From assembly GCF_003713065.1 (NCBI RefSeq), contig NZ_CP033433.1:2667001-2731000 (forward strand): a DNA stretch of 64,000 nucleotides, written 5' to 3'. Source of the DNA: Cohnella candidum. GTDB taxonomy: Bacteria > Bacillota > Bacilli > Paenibacillales > Paenibacillaceae. The translations under genes were made by a program, and so were the position numbers. Numbering within the stretch: position 1 is the stretch's first letter; each line of letters begins with the position of its first letter. The notes beneath the pieces are model-generated. The model was not told where the DNA came from. It saw only the letters and a list, made by a program, of their open reading frames with translations, and made no database searches. Below, in pieces: positions 57,054-64,000 of the stretch.

Positions 57054-59942
57054 TTAGTCCGCATTGCTGAAGCGAATCGCATCCACGTCGTCGTTTTTCA
57101 CCCGGCCCGACAGGGTGCCTGCCGGGTACGGATCCAGATCGGTGTCCACATTCAGATTGTTGAGGATGCAAACGATGTTGCCGAACGGGGTTCCGCCCTC
57201 TCTCGCGAGATCCGGCCGGATCTCCATGGTATCGCCCTTGAAGCCGGCGGTTTCGTAAAAGGTAATCTTCCGATTGTTCGGCAGAATGGCCACGAACCCG
57301 GAAATTTCGTCGTCCCACTCGTCGTCGTCGATACCGCCGTGATCCGTCTTCGGCAGATCGCCCAAATCGGTGATTTCGTCGCCGAGCGCCTCGACGACCC
57401 AAAGCTTGTTGCCGCCGATGGGTTGCAAGACGTGGCCGAGCGCTTTCTTCAGCCCCAGCAGCATCAGCACGAAGTTCAGCTTGCCCGTGACGCCGTCCAG
57501 CAGGCCGTAGATCGCTTCGATTTGCCCGTTCACTTTCTCGAGCACCGGCTTCAGCAGATCCCAACGCGTCAGCCCCGTTATCGAGGATTGGGGAAGCACG
57601 ATAAGCCGGTCGCCCGCCTGGTCCAAGTCGTCCAACCGGTGTTCGGTCGCCAGCAGCAGCTCGGGCACGGCGATCGGAATCTGCGTGATCGGAAGCTTCG
57701 GCAGCGATGTCTTGATCGGAGGAAGCGTCGGGATTTGGATTTCCAGATTGGCTTCCAGGTAACGAAGCTCGATTTCGGCAAGCTGGTGGAACCCTTTGAC
57801 TTGGGGCATCAGGAGAACGTCGAGGCGGGAATCCTTCCAGACGTTTTCGCTCGTGTTGCCGCCGGGGGCCGGGAGATGGAACTCGCTCTCTTCCAGGAGT
57901 TCGAATGCCCCATTCACCTGCTTGTAGAGCTTCCACTCCAGCTTGATTTGGAACGGGATCGGAAGCTCGAACGGGAGCAGGTCGTCGATGAACGGCAGCT
58001 TGCCGTGAAGCAGCTTCTCCGGCAGCGCGATCCCTTCGGCGCTTCTTGCCAGGCCCGCAGGGGCTCCCGCTTGCGCAAGGCTGGACGTAAGTTCGGCGGC
58101 AAGAGGCGTTCCGGGCTCCAGAACGTCCGCGTTCCTGGTCACCTGGAGATGCTGCAGAATGCCGGATACGATCTTGTCCTGGAACGGCAGCAGGCTCAGG
58201 TTGGAGAACGGCAGCTCAAGCGGCGGCAGCGGCAGTTTCAGTCCGTTCAAGAAAGCCGTTACGGACGCTTGGACCTTGCGCGTGAGCGAGGAAGCGGCGC
58301 CGTCCCATTTCTTAGGCGGCAGGAAGGAGAAAGACGTCTGCAGGCTGTTCAATCCCTCCGTCGTTTGGAAATCCACGCCTTCCGCGAGCGGATTGCCATC
58401 TCCGTCGACGACGCTCCAAGCGATATCCCGAATTTCGAACGGGAGCGAGATTCCGCCGATCGGCAGCCCTCCCTTGATCGGGAACCACTGCAGGTCGGGC
58501 AGCGAAGCGGCGGCGAACGGATTGGCCACGTCCGCGAGGCTCTCGAGCGGCGTCAAAAGCTTGACCAGCACTTTCTCCCCGATCCGTACGGAGCCCGATT
58601 TGCTCGACTTCACTTGGAAGAGGGACAGGATTTTCTCTTTCACGATCGGCAGTTGCTTGATCAGCAGCGTGACCGGATTGGATACGGCCGGCACCCCATT
58701 GAACAGGTAGGAGACGGTTCCTTTGAGTTCGAAGGTTTCCGGAACCGCTTTATCTTCCGTGTCCGCGAGAGACGGCTGGATGAACAGCTTTTGCCCGAAA
58801 GGGCTGCTACCCGTGTCGGACAGGAAGTAATCCTTGCCGAGCTTCAGCGGCGTATCTTCCGCGGCGGCCAGCGTGGTCGACTTTTTGCTCAACTTCCAAT
58901 CGATGCCCGTGACTTTCCAAGGTATATTCAAAGCGCCGAGAACGAGATTGCCGATCGGCTCCGCCAGATCGAGCACGGAATGGACGAGCTTCAGTTCGAG
59001 CGCCTGACCGGGTTGCAGCGCATGGAAGGAGTCGGGTACGAGATCGAACCCGCCCACGATATCCGAAACGGCGGACTGCGCGGACTGGATGATCGTGGAT
59101 GGCGTCGTCAGGGACAAGGTTTGCGTGATTCCGTTACATTCCGTGAGAACGCTCGCCTTCGCGTAAGCTTCGTAATCCTCTTCCTTCGGGAGGAAGAGAA
59201 ACCGGGAAGTGATTTTGCCGAGTCCGTCGGGCGCTTTGAAATCCTGTCCCTCCAGCAGCTTTACCGGCGCGGCGGCAGCGGCACCGGCCGGCGGTTTTCG
59301 GAACGCTTCCCACCGTACGGAATGGATCGTGACGAGCGTAGGCTTGCCATTCACCGGCATCGTCGTCTTGATCGGGAATGAGTCGACCGACGTACCTTCC
59401 GGAAGAGACTGCAAAATCGTGGACAGACTGGCCTGCAAATACTCTCCGCTCCGGAGGATTTCCGTGGAGGTGGATTCGGCGAGGAAGGAATTGAAGTACG
59501 TCTCCGGCACCGTCGGAAGCAAGGTCACCGTTTCCGGAGAGAACGTCCGCGACACCGAATAGCCGTTCAAAATCACTTGCACGACCGGCTGAATCGTGAG
59601 ATCCGTTTTCTGTTCGACTTTCAGCAGCGGAGTGACCGTTACTTCGGCGTACTTGTCCGTCCTCGATTCTTCGAGGTTGTAATCCTTGCCCATGACAAGC
59701 TCCGAGGTCCCTCTCTTCACGCTGAGCAGGATTTCGAGTTCATAAGGGAAATCGTAGTTTTGCCCGTAATAGTACTGTCCCTGATAACCCGAGCGCGGGG
59801 ATACCGGAAACGCCGGCTTGCAAATGCGGTACACCAGAGATTGCCCGGGCGACAATACGCCGTCTGCCGGGATTTGCGTGGAAAACAAATTCTGCTTCAG
59901 CTCGTTGAGGTCAATCGGGGTTTGTCCCAGAATGACTTCCAT
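57054..59942 (-). CDS. Large beta-repeat protein with C-terminal beta/gamma-crystallin motif, function unknown
   Basis: 962-residue protein of no family I recognise. No signal peptide and no clear membrane helix. Most of it consists of about five diverged repeats of 140-175 residues. Each opens with a V/L-x-x-G-x-x-L strand (VLSPGQSLVYRI, LRSGEYLQASLS, LQPGQALELKLV, VRIGEKVLVKLL, LEPGTPLAAELT), passes an I-x-W strand (VTGIDWKLSKK, IRDIAWSVVDG) and an L-x-x-G-x-DF stretch (LLEGQDFKAPDG, LAEGVDFQTTEG), and closes with a strand pair ending in LNG (VILNGYSV, TAFLNGLKL). A helical segment follows (about 800-850), then an acidic linker (DHGGIDDDEWDDE) and a beta/gamma-crystallin Greek-key motif, Y-x4-F-x-G at 896-903 (YETAGFKG). 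Probably a cytosolic or spore-surface structural/binding protein. Divergent from a LysR regulator. Confidence 0.65.
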   Translation of the reverse strand: MEVILGQTPIDLNELKQNLFSTQIPADGVLSPGQSLVYRICKPAFPVSPRSGYQGQYYYGQNYDFPYELEILLSVKRGTSELVMGKDYNLEESRTDKYAEVTVTPLLKVEQKTDLTIQPVVQVILNGYSVSRTFSPETVTLLPTVPETYFNSFLAESTSTEILRSGEYLQASLSTILQSLPEGTSVDSFPIKTTMPVNGKPTLVTIHSVRWEAFRKPPAGAAAAAPVKLLEGQDFKAPDGLGKITSRFLFLPKEEDYEAYAKASVLTECNGITQTLSLTTPSTIIQSAQSAVSDIVGGFDLVPDSFHALQPGQALELKLVHSVLDLAEPIGNLVLGALNIPWKVTGIDWKLSKKSTTLAAAEDTPLKLGKDYFLSDTGSSPFGQKLFIQPSLADTEDKAVPETFELKGTVSYLFNGVPAVSNPVTLLIKQLPIVKEKILSLFQVKSSKSGSVRIGEKVLVKLLTPLESLADVANPFAAASLPDLQWFPIKGGLPIGGISLPFEIRDIAWSVVDGDGNPLAEGVDFQTTEGLNSLQTSFSFLPPKKWDGAASSLTRKVQASVTAFLNGLKLPLPPLELPFSNLSLLPFQDKIVSGILQHLQVTRNADVLEPGTPLAAELTSSLAQAGAPAGLARSAEGIALPEKLLHGKLPFIDDLLPFELPIPFQIKLEWKLYKQVNGAFELLEESEFHLPAPGGNTSENVWKDSRLDVLLMPQVKGFHQLAEIELRYLEANLEIQIPTLPPIKTSLPKLPITQIPIAVPELLLATEHRLDDLDQAGDRLIVLPQSSITGLTRWDLLKPVLEKVNGQIEAIYGLLDGVTGKLNFVLMLLGLKKALGHVLQPIGGNKLWVVEALGDEITDLGDLPKTDHGGIDDDEWDDEISGFVAILPNNRKITFYETAGFKGDTMEIRPDLAREGGTPFGNIVCILNNLNVDTDLDPYPAGTLSGRVKNDDVDAIRFSNAD

Positions 59943-60111
59943 ACATCAATTCACTCCTCGTTTTAATTTTGGGTAACCATGGGTGCATTGTCATTTCATG
60001 GATGTTTGACCCGATTAGATTATAAGGGCTGGACAAGTCACGGCGTTATAGGCAGAAACTCCCGAACTGCCGACACGTTCCGCTAAAATTTTCGCTAGAG
60101 GAGAGTTCCGA

Positions 60112-61005
60112 ATGGACCTTAAAGCGGTGAAAACCTTCCAAAATATCCTCGCATCCGGGAGCTTCAACCGGGCTGCCGAAGAGCTGAATTACGCCCAATC
60201 CACGGTGACCATGCAGATCCAAAAGCTGGAGTCGGCGCTTGGCGTCCAGCTGTTTGAACGGTCCCACAAAACGGTACGATTGACGGAAGCCGGCCGGCTA
60301 TTCCATGAGCGGAGCTTGAGAATTACCCAGGACATCGATCAGCTGATTGCCAGCTTGACCGACATGAAGACGGGCGAAACCGGAACGGTCCGTCTAGGCG
60401 CGATCGAGCCTGCGGCCAGCGCCAGGTTGCCCGTGATCCTTCGTGCATTCATGGAACGTTTTCCGCGTATCCGCGTCTCCGTGGAGATCGCGAACACCCA
60501 CACTTTGGCGGAAAAAATGCGAAAAGACGAACTGGACATCGCGCTGTGTTCGGCGCCGGACTGGACGTCGGACCTTTATTTCCAACCTCTTTACGAAGAA
60601 GAATTCGTCGTGCTAATGCCGGAACGGCACCCTTTGGCCGATCGGGAATCCGTTACGCCGGAGGAACTGGCCTCTCATCGGCTTCTGATCACCGCAGCCA
60701 ATTGCCCTTATCGCCGAAAATTGGGGCTGACGCTGCAGGAGGCGGGAACGACGCTGTCGGAGACGATGGAAATCGGAAGCATGACGGCATTGCCTTCCTA
60801 CGTTGCCCAGGGATTCGGCGTTGCGCTCGTCCCCCGCGTCGCGCTGAGCCCGCAGCCGGACGGGACCGTACGCCGGCCATTGAAAGGCGAAGGCATCGAC
60901 ATGACCTGCGGACTGTTGTGCAAAGCCGCCGATTTCCCGCCCAAGCTCGCCGGTGCCCGGCTATATGACCACATTAAGCAGTCGTTCGACCGGACTGGCA
61001 GTTGA
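60112..61005 (+). CDS. LysR-family transcriptional regulator
   Basis: 297-residue regulator. N-terminal winged helix (MDLKAVKTFQNILASGSFNR, AEELNYAQSTVTMQIQKLES ALGVQLFER) and a periplasmic-binding-like inducer domain (about 90-290; VRLGAIEPAASARLPVILRA, DIALCSAP). GAGGAG lies 8 bases before the ATG. LysR regulators often control the divergently transcribed neighbour, here the 962-residue repeat protein (170-base shared region with a minus-strand TATAAT at 60019-60024). The inducer is unknown. Confidence 0.92.
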   Translation: MDLKAVKTFQNILASGSFNRAAEELNYAQSTVTMQIQKLESALGVQLFERSHKTVRLTEAGRLFHERSLRITQDIDQLIASLTDMKTGETGTVRLGAIEPAASARLPVILRAFMERFPRIRVSVEIANTHTLAEKMRKDELDIALCSAPDWTSDLYFQPLYEEEFVVLMPERHPLADRESVTPEELASHRLLITAANCPYRRKLGLTLQEAGTTLSETMEIGSMTALPSYVAQGFGVALVPRVALSPQPDGTVRRPLKGEGIDMTCGLLCKAADFPPKLAGARLYDHIKQSFDRTGS

Positions 61006-61072
61006 ATCCGGCCGCTCTTCCGGTTATCGTTAACGTAAGACAGATCTAGATGAAAGGAATGGCAAAGCGACC

Positions 61073-61855
61073 ATGCCTTACGCGTTTACCCTGGATCCCG
61101 GCGAATTTTTCGCTTTCGGTACCGAAGCGGAACAAATCGACAAATGCAAAGAATGGGGACTGCTTTCGGAGAAAGCGGCGAAAACGAAGACTTTTACTTA
61201 CAAAGGCAACAACGTGCACCTGAGCTGCCACATAGTCGGTTACGTCGATAAGATGACGGCAGTCATCGAATTCGACAATGGCCAACGGCATTGCGTCCAT
61301 CCTTCGTACCTGAAGGAGATGCAAGCCTCCGGTTTCGGCCAGAAAACGGCAGCGAGTTCGGAGGAAAACTCAGATCCGTCCGGCACTTCGGACACCGCCG
61401 AACAATCCGACGTCCCGACGACTCCGAAGGACGCCGAACCTGCGATCACGCCTAAATCGGAACAGGCCGAACAAGCCGAATCTGCTTCTTCCTCCAAACC
61501 GCCTAAAGCGGAAACCGCGCCGAAGCCCGCCGTCAAAAAAGGCAAAGCCGCCAAGGTGGAGCTTCCCGAGGACAAAGTAAAAATGTCCGCCACTATCAAA
61601 GAGTTCACGACGGTGCCGAATCATTTCTCCGACACCGACGATGAAGTGGTCATCTACGAAGCCGTATCGATCGAGGAGCCCCAAGCGGAGCTTGGCGACG
61701 CCTGGTCGAGTTACAGCGCGACATTAAAGAAACTGGAGCTGCAAGTCGGAGACAAGATTCAGTTCGAAGCCAAGGTCATCGCCAAGAAACTCACCAAGCA
61801 TCCCGTCCCGTATAAAATCAACAACCCCTCCAAAATCCAAAAAGAAGGATCCTGA
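61073..61855 (+). CDS. Two-domain protein with low-complexity linker, function unknown
   Basis: 260-residue protein, no signal peptide. An N-terminal domain of about 95 residues (ALDPGEFF-type opening: FTLDPGEFFAFGTEAEQIDK, then VHLSCHIVGYVDKMTAVIEF DNGQRHCVHPSYL) is joined by a Ser/Glu/Ala/Pro/Lys-rich linker (about 97-170) to a C-terminal beta domain of about 90 residues (SATIKEFTTVPNHFSDTDDE, LQVGDKIQFEAKVIAKKLTK), whose G-D-x-I-x-F-x-A-x-V pattern recalls an OB-fold. It could bind nucleic acid or carbohydrate; nothing proves either. The ribosome site is weak. The stop codon lies inside its terminator. Confidence 0.65.
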   Translation: MPYAFTLDPGEFFAFGTEAEQIDKCKEWGLLSEKAAKTKTFTYKGNNVHLSCHIVGYVDKMTAVIEFDNGQRHCVHPSYLKEMQASGFGQKTAASSEENSDPSGTSDTAEQSDVPTTPKDAEPAITPKSEQAEQAESASSSKPPKAETAPKPAVKKGKAAKVELPEDKVKMSATIKEFTTVPNHFSDTDDEVVIYEAVSIEEPQAELGDAWSSYSATLKKLELQVGDKIQFEAKVIAKKLTKHPVPYKINNPSKIQKEGS

Positions 61856-61877
61856 CTCGTCAGGATCCTTCTTTTTG
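61842..61877 (+). terminator. Terminator overlapping the stop of the two-domain gene
   Basis: AAGAAGGATCCTGAC (61842-61856) and GTCAGGATCCTTCTT (61859-61873), followed by TTT. The TGA stop is part of the left arm. Confidence 0.85.
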
Positions 61878-61953
61878 GCCTTCATGATTTTAGAAGTAAA
61901 ACCCGATAACGATAAATGAATGCATCATCGATTGCGCAAAAGGAGAGTTCATT

Positions 61954-63510
61954 ATGTCTGCGTCTTTTTTCAAAAAAATTGCCGTGTTCTGCATGGCTCT
62001 ACTGTTCATTCCGATGTCTTCCGCTTGGGCAGCATCCGTCATCGCGGATCCGACATTGGCGAAAGCCGTTCGCGCGGAATTGCGGCTGCCGTCCGGCAAA
62101 ACATTGACGCCCTCCGTTTTAAAGAAACTCGAGTCCTTATATCCTGAGGAATCCAAAGCGAAAATTACCCGTCTTCAAGGATTAGAGAATGCCGTTAACA
62201 TGCAGAGTTTGTTTCTCCCCGGTCAAAATATCAAGGATCTCTCGCCTATTGCAAAGTTAAAGAAACTGACGTTTCTTGCCCTCGACGGAAATCAGATTGC
62301 GGACCTTTCCCCGCTGTCCGGATTAAGATCCTTAGAAAAATTGGTCGTTGCGGGAAACAAGATTAAAAGCCTGACGCCGCTTCAGCATTTAAATAAACTT
62401 ACGGATCTTCTTGCCAGCAACAATCAGGTGACCGACTTAAGTCCCGTAAAGAACATGAAATTGCAGTGGCTGCTATTGGAAGGCAATAAAATCCAAGACC
62501 TGACGCCGCTCAAAAACCATCCTACGCTTGAGTATCTTTATCTGGACAACAATCTCATCCAGGACATCAAAGTCCTCGAAACGATCCCGAATTTACGGGA
62601 AGTATCGCTACCGGACAACCCTCTGAACGAGGAATCGCTGAAGGTTTTGGTTGATTTAAGGAATAAAGGCGTTACCGCGGTAGCCGGCCGGACAAACAAT
62701 AAAAACGGAATATACGGAAATCCGATTGTAGTTTCCCTTGATGATGAATACGTTCCGTTCGATCTTCCTCCGTACATGAAGAACGGAACCGTCATGGTCC
62801 CGTTCCGGAACCTGTTCGAAAAACTCGGCCTAGAAGTCACATGGAACAAAGATTCGCAAACCATCATCGGGGAAAAAGAAGGTTTGAAAATTGAAATGCA
62901 GGTTGGCCGGCCAAGTGCGGACGTGAACGGCGAGACCGTTTCCCTTCCCCTTGCGCCGAAGGTTGTGTACGGAAGCACCTTCGTGCCGCTTCGGTTCGTG
63001 GCCGAGTCCATGGACGCGAAGTTGGAATTCGACGACGGCCCCGGAATAGCTGTTATGCGGACCAAGCAGAAAATCGCTTCTTCCGACAATACGGTAGAAG
63101 TCGTTGCTTTTGGCAAATGGACTCCTTACGAATCGGATTCTTCGAAATACACGAAACTCGCGATCCGGTCTTCCAATGGAAGCACGCTGGTCGTGAATGT
63201 GGTTCCGAAACAAGACCTGCTCGCGGATACGGAGCTGGATGCTTTCTACAAGGACGCCAAATCGCAGTTGCTTGCCGATTCCGGTATCGAGGTTTGGGAG
63301 GAAACGGAAGAGACTTTCCAAGGGCATCCGTCGAAAAACGTGCTTTACTACAAGACGGAAGACGGATTTCCATCCTTCGTGTGCACGGCGATTTTCTTTG
63401 AAGCGGACGGCCGCTTCTATCAGGTTATCATATCCGAAAAAGACACCCTTCCGGAAAAAGTTTTGCAGGAATTAGACGAAATGGCGGCAACGGTGAAACT
63501 GAATCCCTAA
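61954..63510 (+). CDS. Exported leucine-rich-repeat protein with stalk domain
   Basis: 518-residue secreted protein. Signal peptide (cut near AWA-ASV), internalin-type leucine-rich repeats of 22 residues (about 65-235; LKKLTFLALDGNQIADLSPL, LRSLEKLVVAGNKIKSLTPL, HPTLEYLYLDNNLIQDIKVL), a copper-amine-oxidase N-terminal-like stalk domain (about 260-370; GTVMVPFRNLFEKLGLEVTW, FVPLRFVAESMDAKLEF) and a C-terminal alpha/beta domain of about 145 residues (ADTELDAFYKDAKSQLLADS) resembling the PsbP/DUF-type lipoprotein folds. GGAGAG lies before the ATG. Likely an envelope protein for protein-protein contact; no wall-anchor motif is seen. Confidence 0.85.
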   Translation: MSASFFKKIAVFCMALLFIPMSSAWAASVIADPTLAKAVRAELRLPSGKTLTPSVLKKLESLYPEESKAKITRLQGLENAVNMQSLFLPGQNIKDLSPIAKLKKLTFLALDGNQIADLSPLSGLRSLEKLVVAGNKIKSLTPLQHLNKLTDLLASNNQVTDLSPVKNMKLQWLLLEGNKIQDLTPLKNHPTLEYLYLDNNLIQDIKVLETIPNLREVSLPDNPLNEESLKVLVDLRNKGVTAVAGRTNNKNGIYGNPIVVSLDDEYVPFDLPPYMKNGTVMVPFRNLFEKLGLEVTWNKDSQTIIGEKEGLKIEMQVGRPSADVNGETVSLPLAPKVVYGSTFVPLRFVAESMDAKLEFDDGPGIAVMRTKQKIASSDNTVEVVAFGKWTPYESDSSKYTKLAIRSSNGSTLVVNVVPKQDLLADTELDAFYKDAKSQLLADSGIEVWEETEETFQGHPSKNVLYYKTEDGFPSFVCTAIFFEADGRFYQVIISEKDTLPEKVLQELDEMAATVKLNP

Positions 63511-63530
63511 GTATCCGCACAAGTTCGAAA

Positions 63531-63560
63531 AGAAGGATCCTGATTCCTCAGGATCCTTCT
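63531..63560. terminator. Bidirectional terminator between LRR and MFS genes
   Basis: AGAAGGATCCTGA (63531-63543) and TCAGGATCCTTCT (63548-63560), loop TTCC. The stem is the same as in the terminator at 61842-61877. Confidence 0.8.
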
Positions 63561-63565
63561 CTTCT

Positions 63566-64000
63566 TTATGCGCTCTCGGAATAACCGGTTTTCGCCGCTT
63601 CCTGCTTCCGGATCCGTTGCTGGCCCCGGTGGTAGAACGGGAAAGCCGCGAAAGAAAGCAGCATCAGAACCGCGAAAATCAACGGCCCCTGCCCGAAACC
63701 GAACGTTTGCAGCATCAGCCCGCCAACCCAAGACATGAGGCTCTGTCCGAGAAAAGCGAAGCCGCTGGCTCCGTAATACGCCCCTCTCAGATGTTCGGGA
63801 GCGATCTCCCCGATGAGCACGTCTCCGATAACGAAGCACAAGATCTCTCCGATCGTGAACACAACCATCGAAAGCACGAGCAAAACGACATGATGGAACA
63901 GCCCAAAGCCGAACAAGCCTAAACCGAACAACAGGCATCCCAGCTTTAAAGCTTGCATGGACGGAATTCGCTTCATGAACCGCGCCAGCGGATACTGGAA
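63566..64000 (-). CDS. MFS transporter, C-terminal part (start off window)
   Basis: The last 144 residues of a major facilitator protein; the gene continues beyond the right edge. Four to five membrane helices are visible (LKLGCLLFGLGLFGFGLFHH, LLVLSMVVFTIGEILCFVIG, LIFAVLMLLSFAAFPFY) with the linking EHLRGAYYGASGFAFLGQSL typical of the DHA1/MdtH-like drug-efflux group. A basic C-terminal tail follows. The substrate is not deducible. Confidence 0.82.
   Translation of the reverse strand, partial: FQYPLARFMKRIPSMQALKLGCLLFGLGLFGFGLFHHVVLLVLSMVVFTIGEILCFVIGDVLIGEIAPEHLRGAYYGASGFAFLGQSLMSWVGGLMLQTFGFGQGPLIFAVLMLLSFAAFPFYHRGQQRIRKQEAAKTGYSESA

Noticed and set aside
57339..59381. 680-codon open frame on the plus strand opposite the 962-residue protein gene
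   Set aside because: It is the codon-position shadow of a high-GC gene: Arg/Gln/Asp-rich low-information product, no ribosome site and no domain.
1..64000. tRNA/rRNA genes, insertion sequences, integrases or attachment sites
   Set aside because: I saw no cloverleaf or rRNA-like stretch, no transposase or integrase motif, and no long direct repeats.

Overview
The window looks like a chromosomal segment of a spore-forming, moderately high-GC Firmicute of the Paenibacillaceae (Paenibacillus or Cohnella type). The signs are YesM/YesN-type two-component pairs, lipoprotein sugar-binding proteins without a local ATPase gene, several 'copper amine oxidase N-terminal' stalk domains, a sporulenol-synthase-like terpene cyclase, YheC/D-type ATP-grasp and SleB-like wall hydrolases, and strong Shine-Dalgarno sequences with frequent GTG/TTG starts. 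No rRNA, tRNA, CRISPR array, insertion sequence or prophage was seen. Nearly every gene can be given a start with a good ribosome binding site, and most transcription units end in a clear hairpin terminator.

Layout. 1-5585 (minus): a sugar ABC import unit (response regulator, sensor kinase, terminator, then a cre-like site, binding protein and a permease cut by the window edge). 5669-11160: a housekeeping/accessory mix (orphan half-helicase, sqhC-like cyclase, family 2 glycosyltransferase, TetR with a paired SMR exporter, CopC-like protein). 11183-41846: a 31-kb glycan-utilisation locus. One long minus-strand operon (22079 to 11183) encodes two permeases, a binding protein, a GH38 alpha-mannosidase, an uncharacterised glycosidase-like protein and a DUF4965 (glutaminase A-like) protein. 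A GntR/LacI-type hybrid repressor and two divergently transcribed GxGYxYP proteins follow. A second operon (36421 to 27855) encodes an anchored GH43-LamG protein, a GH92 alpha-mannosidase and a heterodimeric ABC exporter. A third (41837 to 36451) encodes a secreted GH43-LamG paralogue and a third GxGYxYP protein. The proteins with export signals (two GH43, three GxGYxYP) would act on a polymer outside, the ABC importer would bring in fragments, and the signal-less GH38, GH92, DUF4965 and 725-residue proteins would finish the job in the cytosol. GH38 and GH92 point to alpha-mannosides, such as yeast or plant mannoglycans, but the true substrate is not proven.

41918-64000: smaller units. These are a 23-codon acidic mini-gene, an ATP-grasp plus cyclic-phosphate-processing receiver (cREC) pair, an Ig-like repeat protein, a SleB-type hydrolase, an ArsR/SRPBCC pair, a ROK/MFS pair, a styrene-monooxygenase-like flavoprotein with a stalk-domain protein, a NarL-type regulator with a 1049-residue kinase carrying two kinase modules, an lspA paralogue, a short-chain dehydrogenase, a large repeat protein ending in a beta/gamma-crystallin motif next to a LysR regulator, a two-domain protein of unknown function, a leucine-rich-repeat protein and the end of an MFS transporter.

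The most promising novelties are the three-copy GxGYxYP system with a shared promoter dyad, the 962-residue crystallin-tailed repeat protein, the ATP-grasp/cREC pair, the dual-module kinase with phased repeats upstream, the half-helicase and the 23-residue mini-protein.
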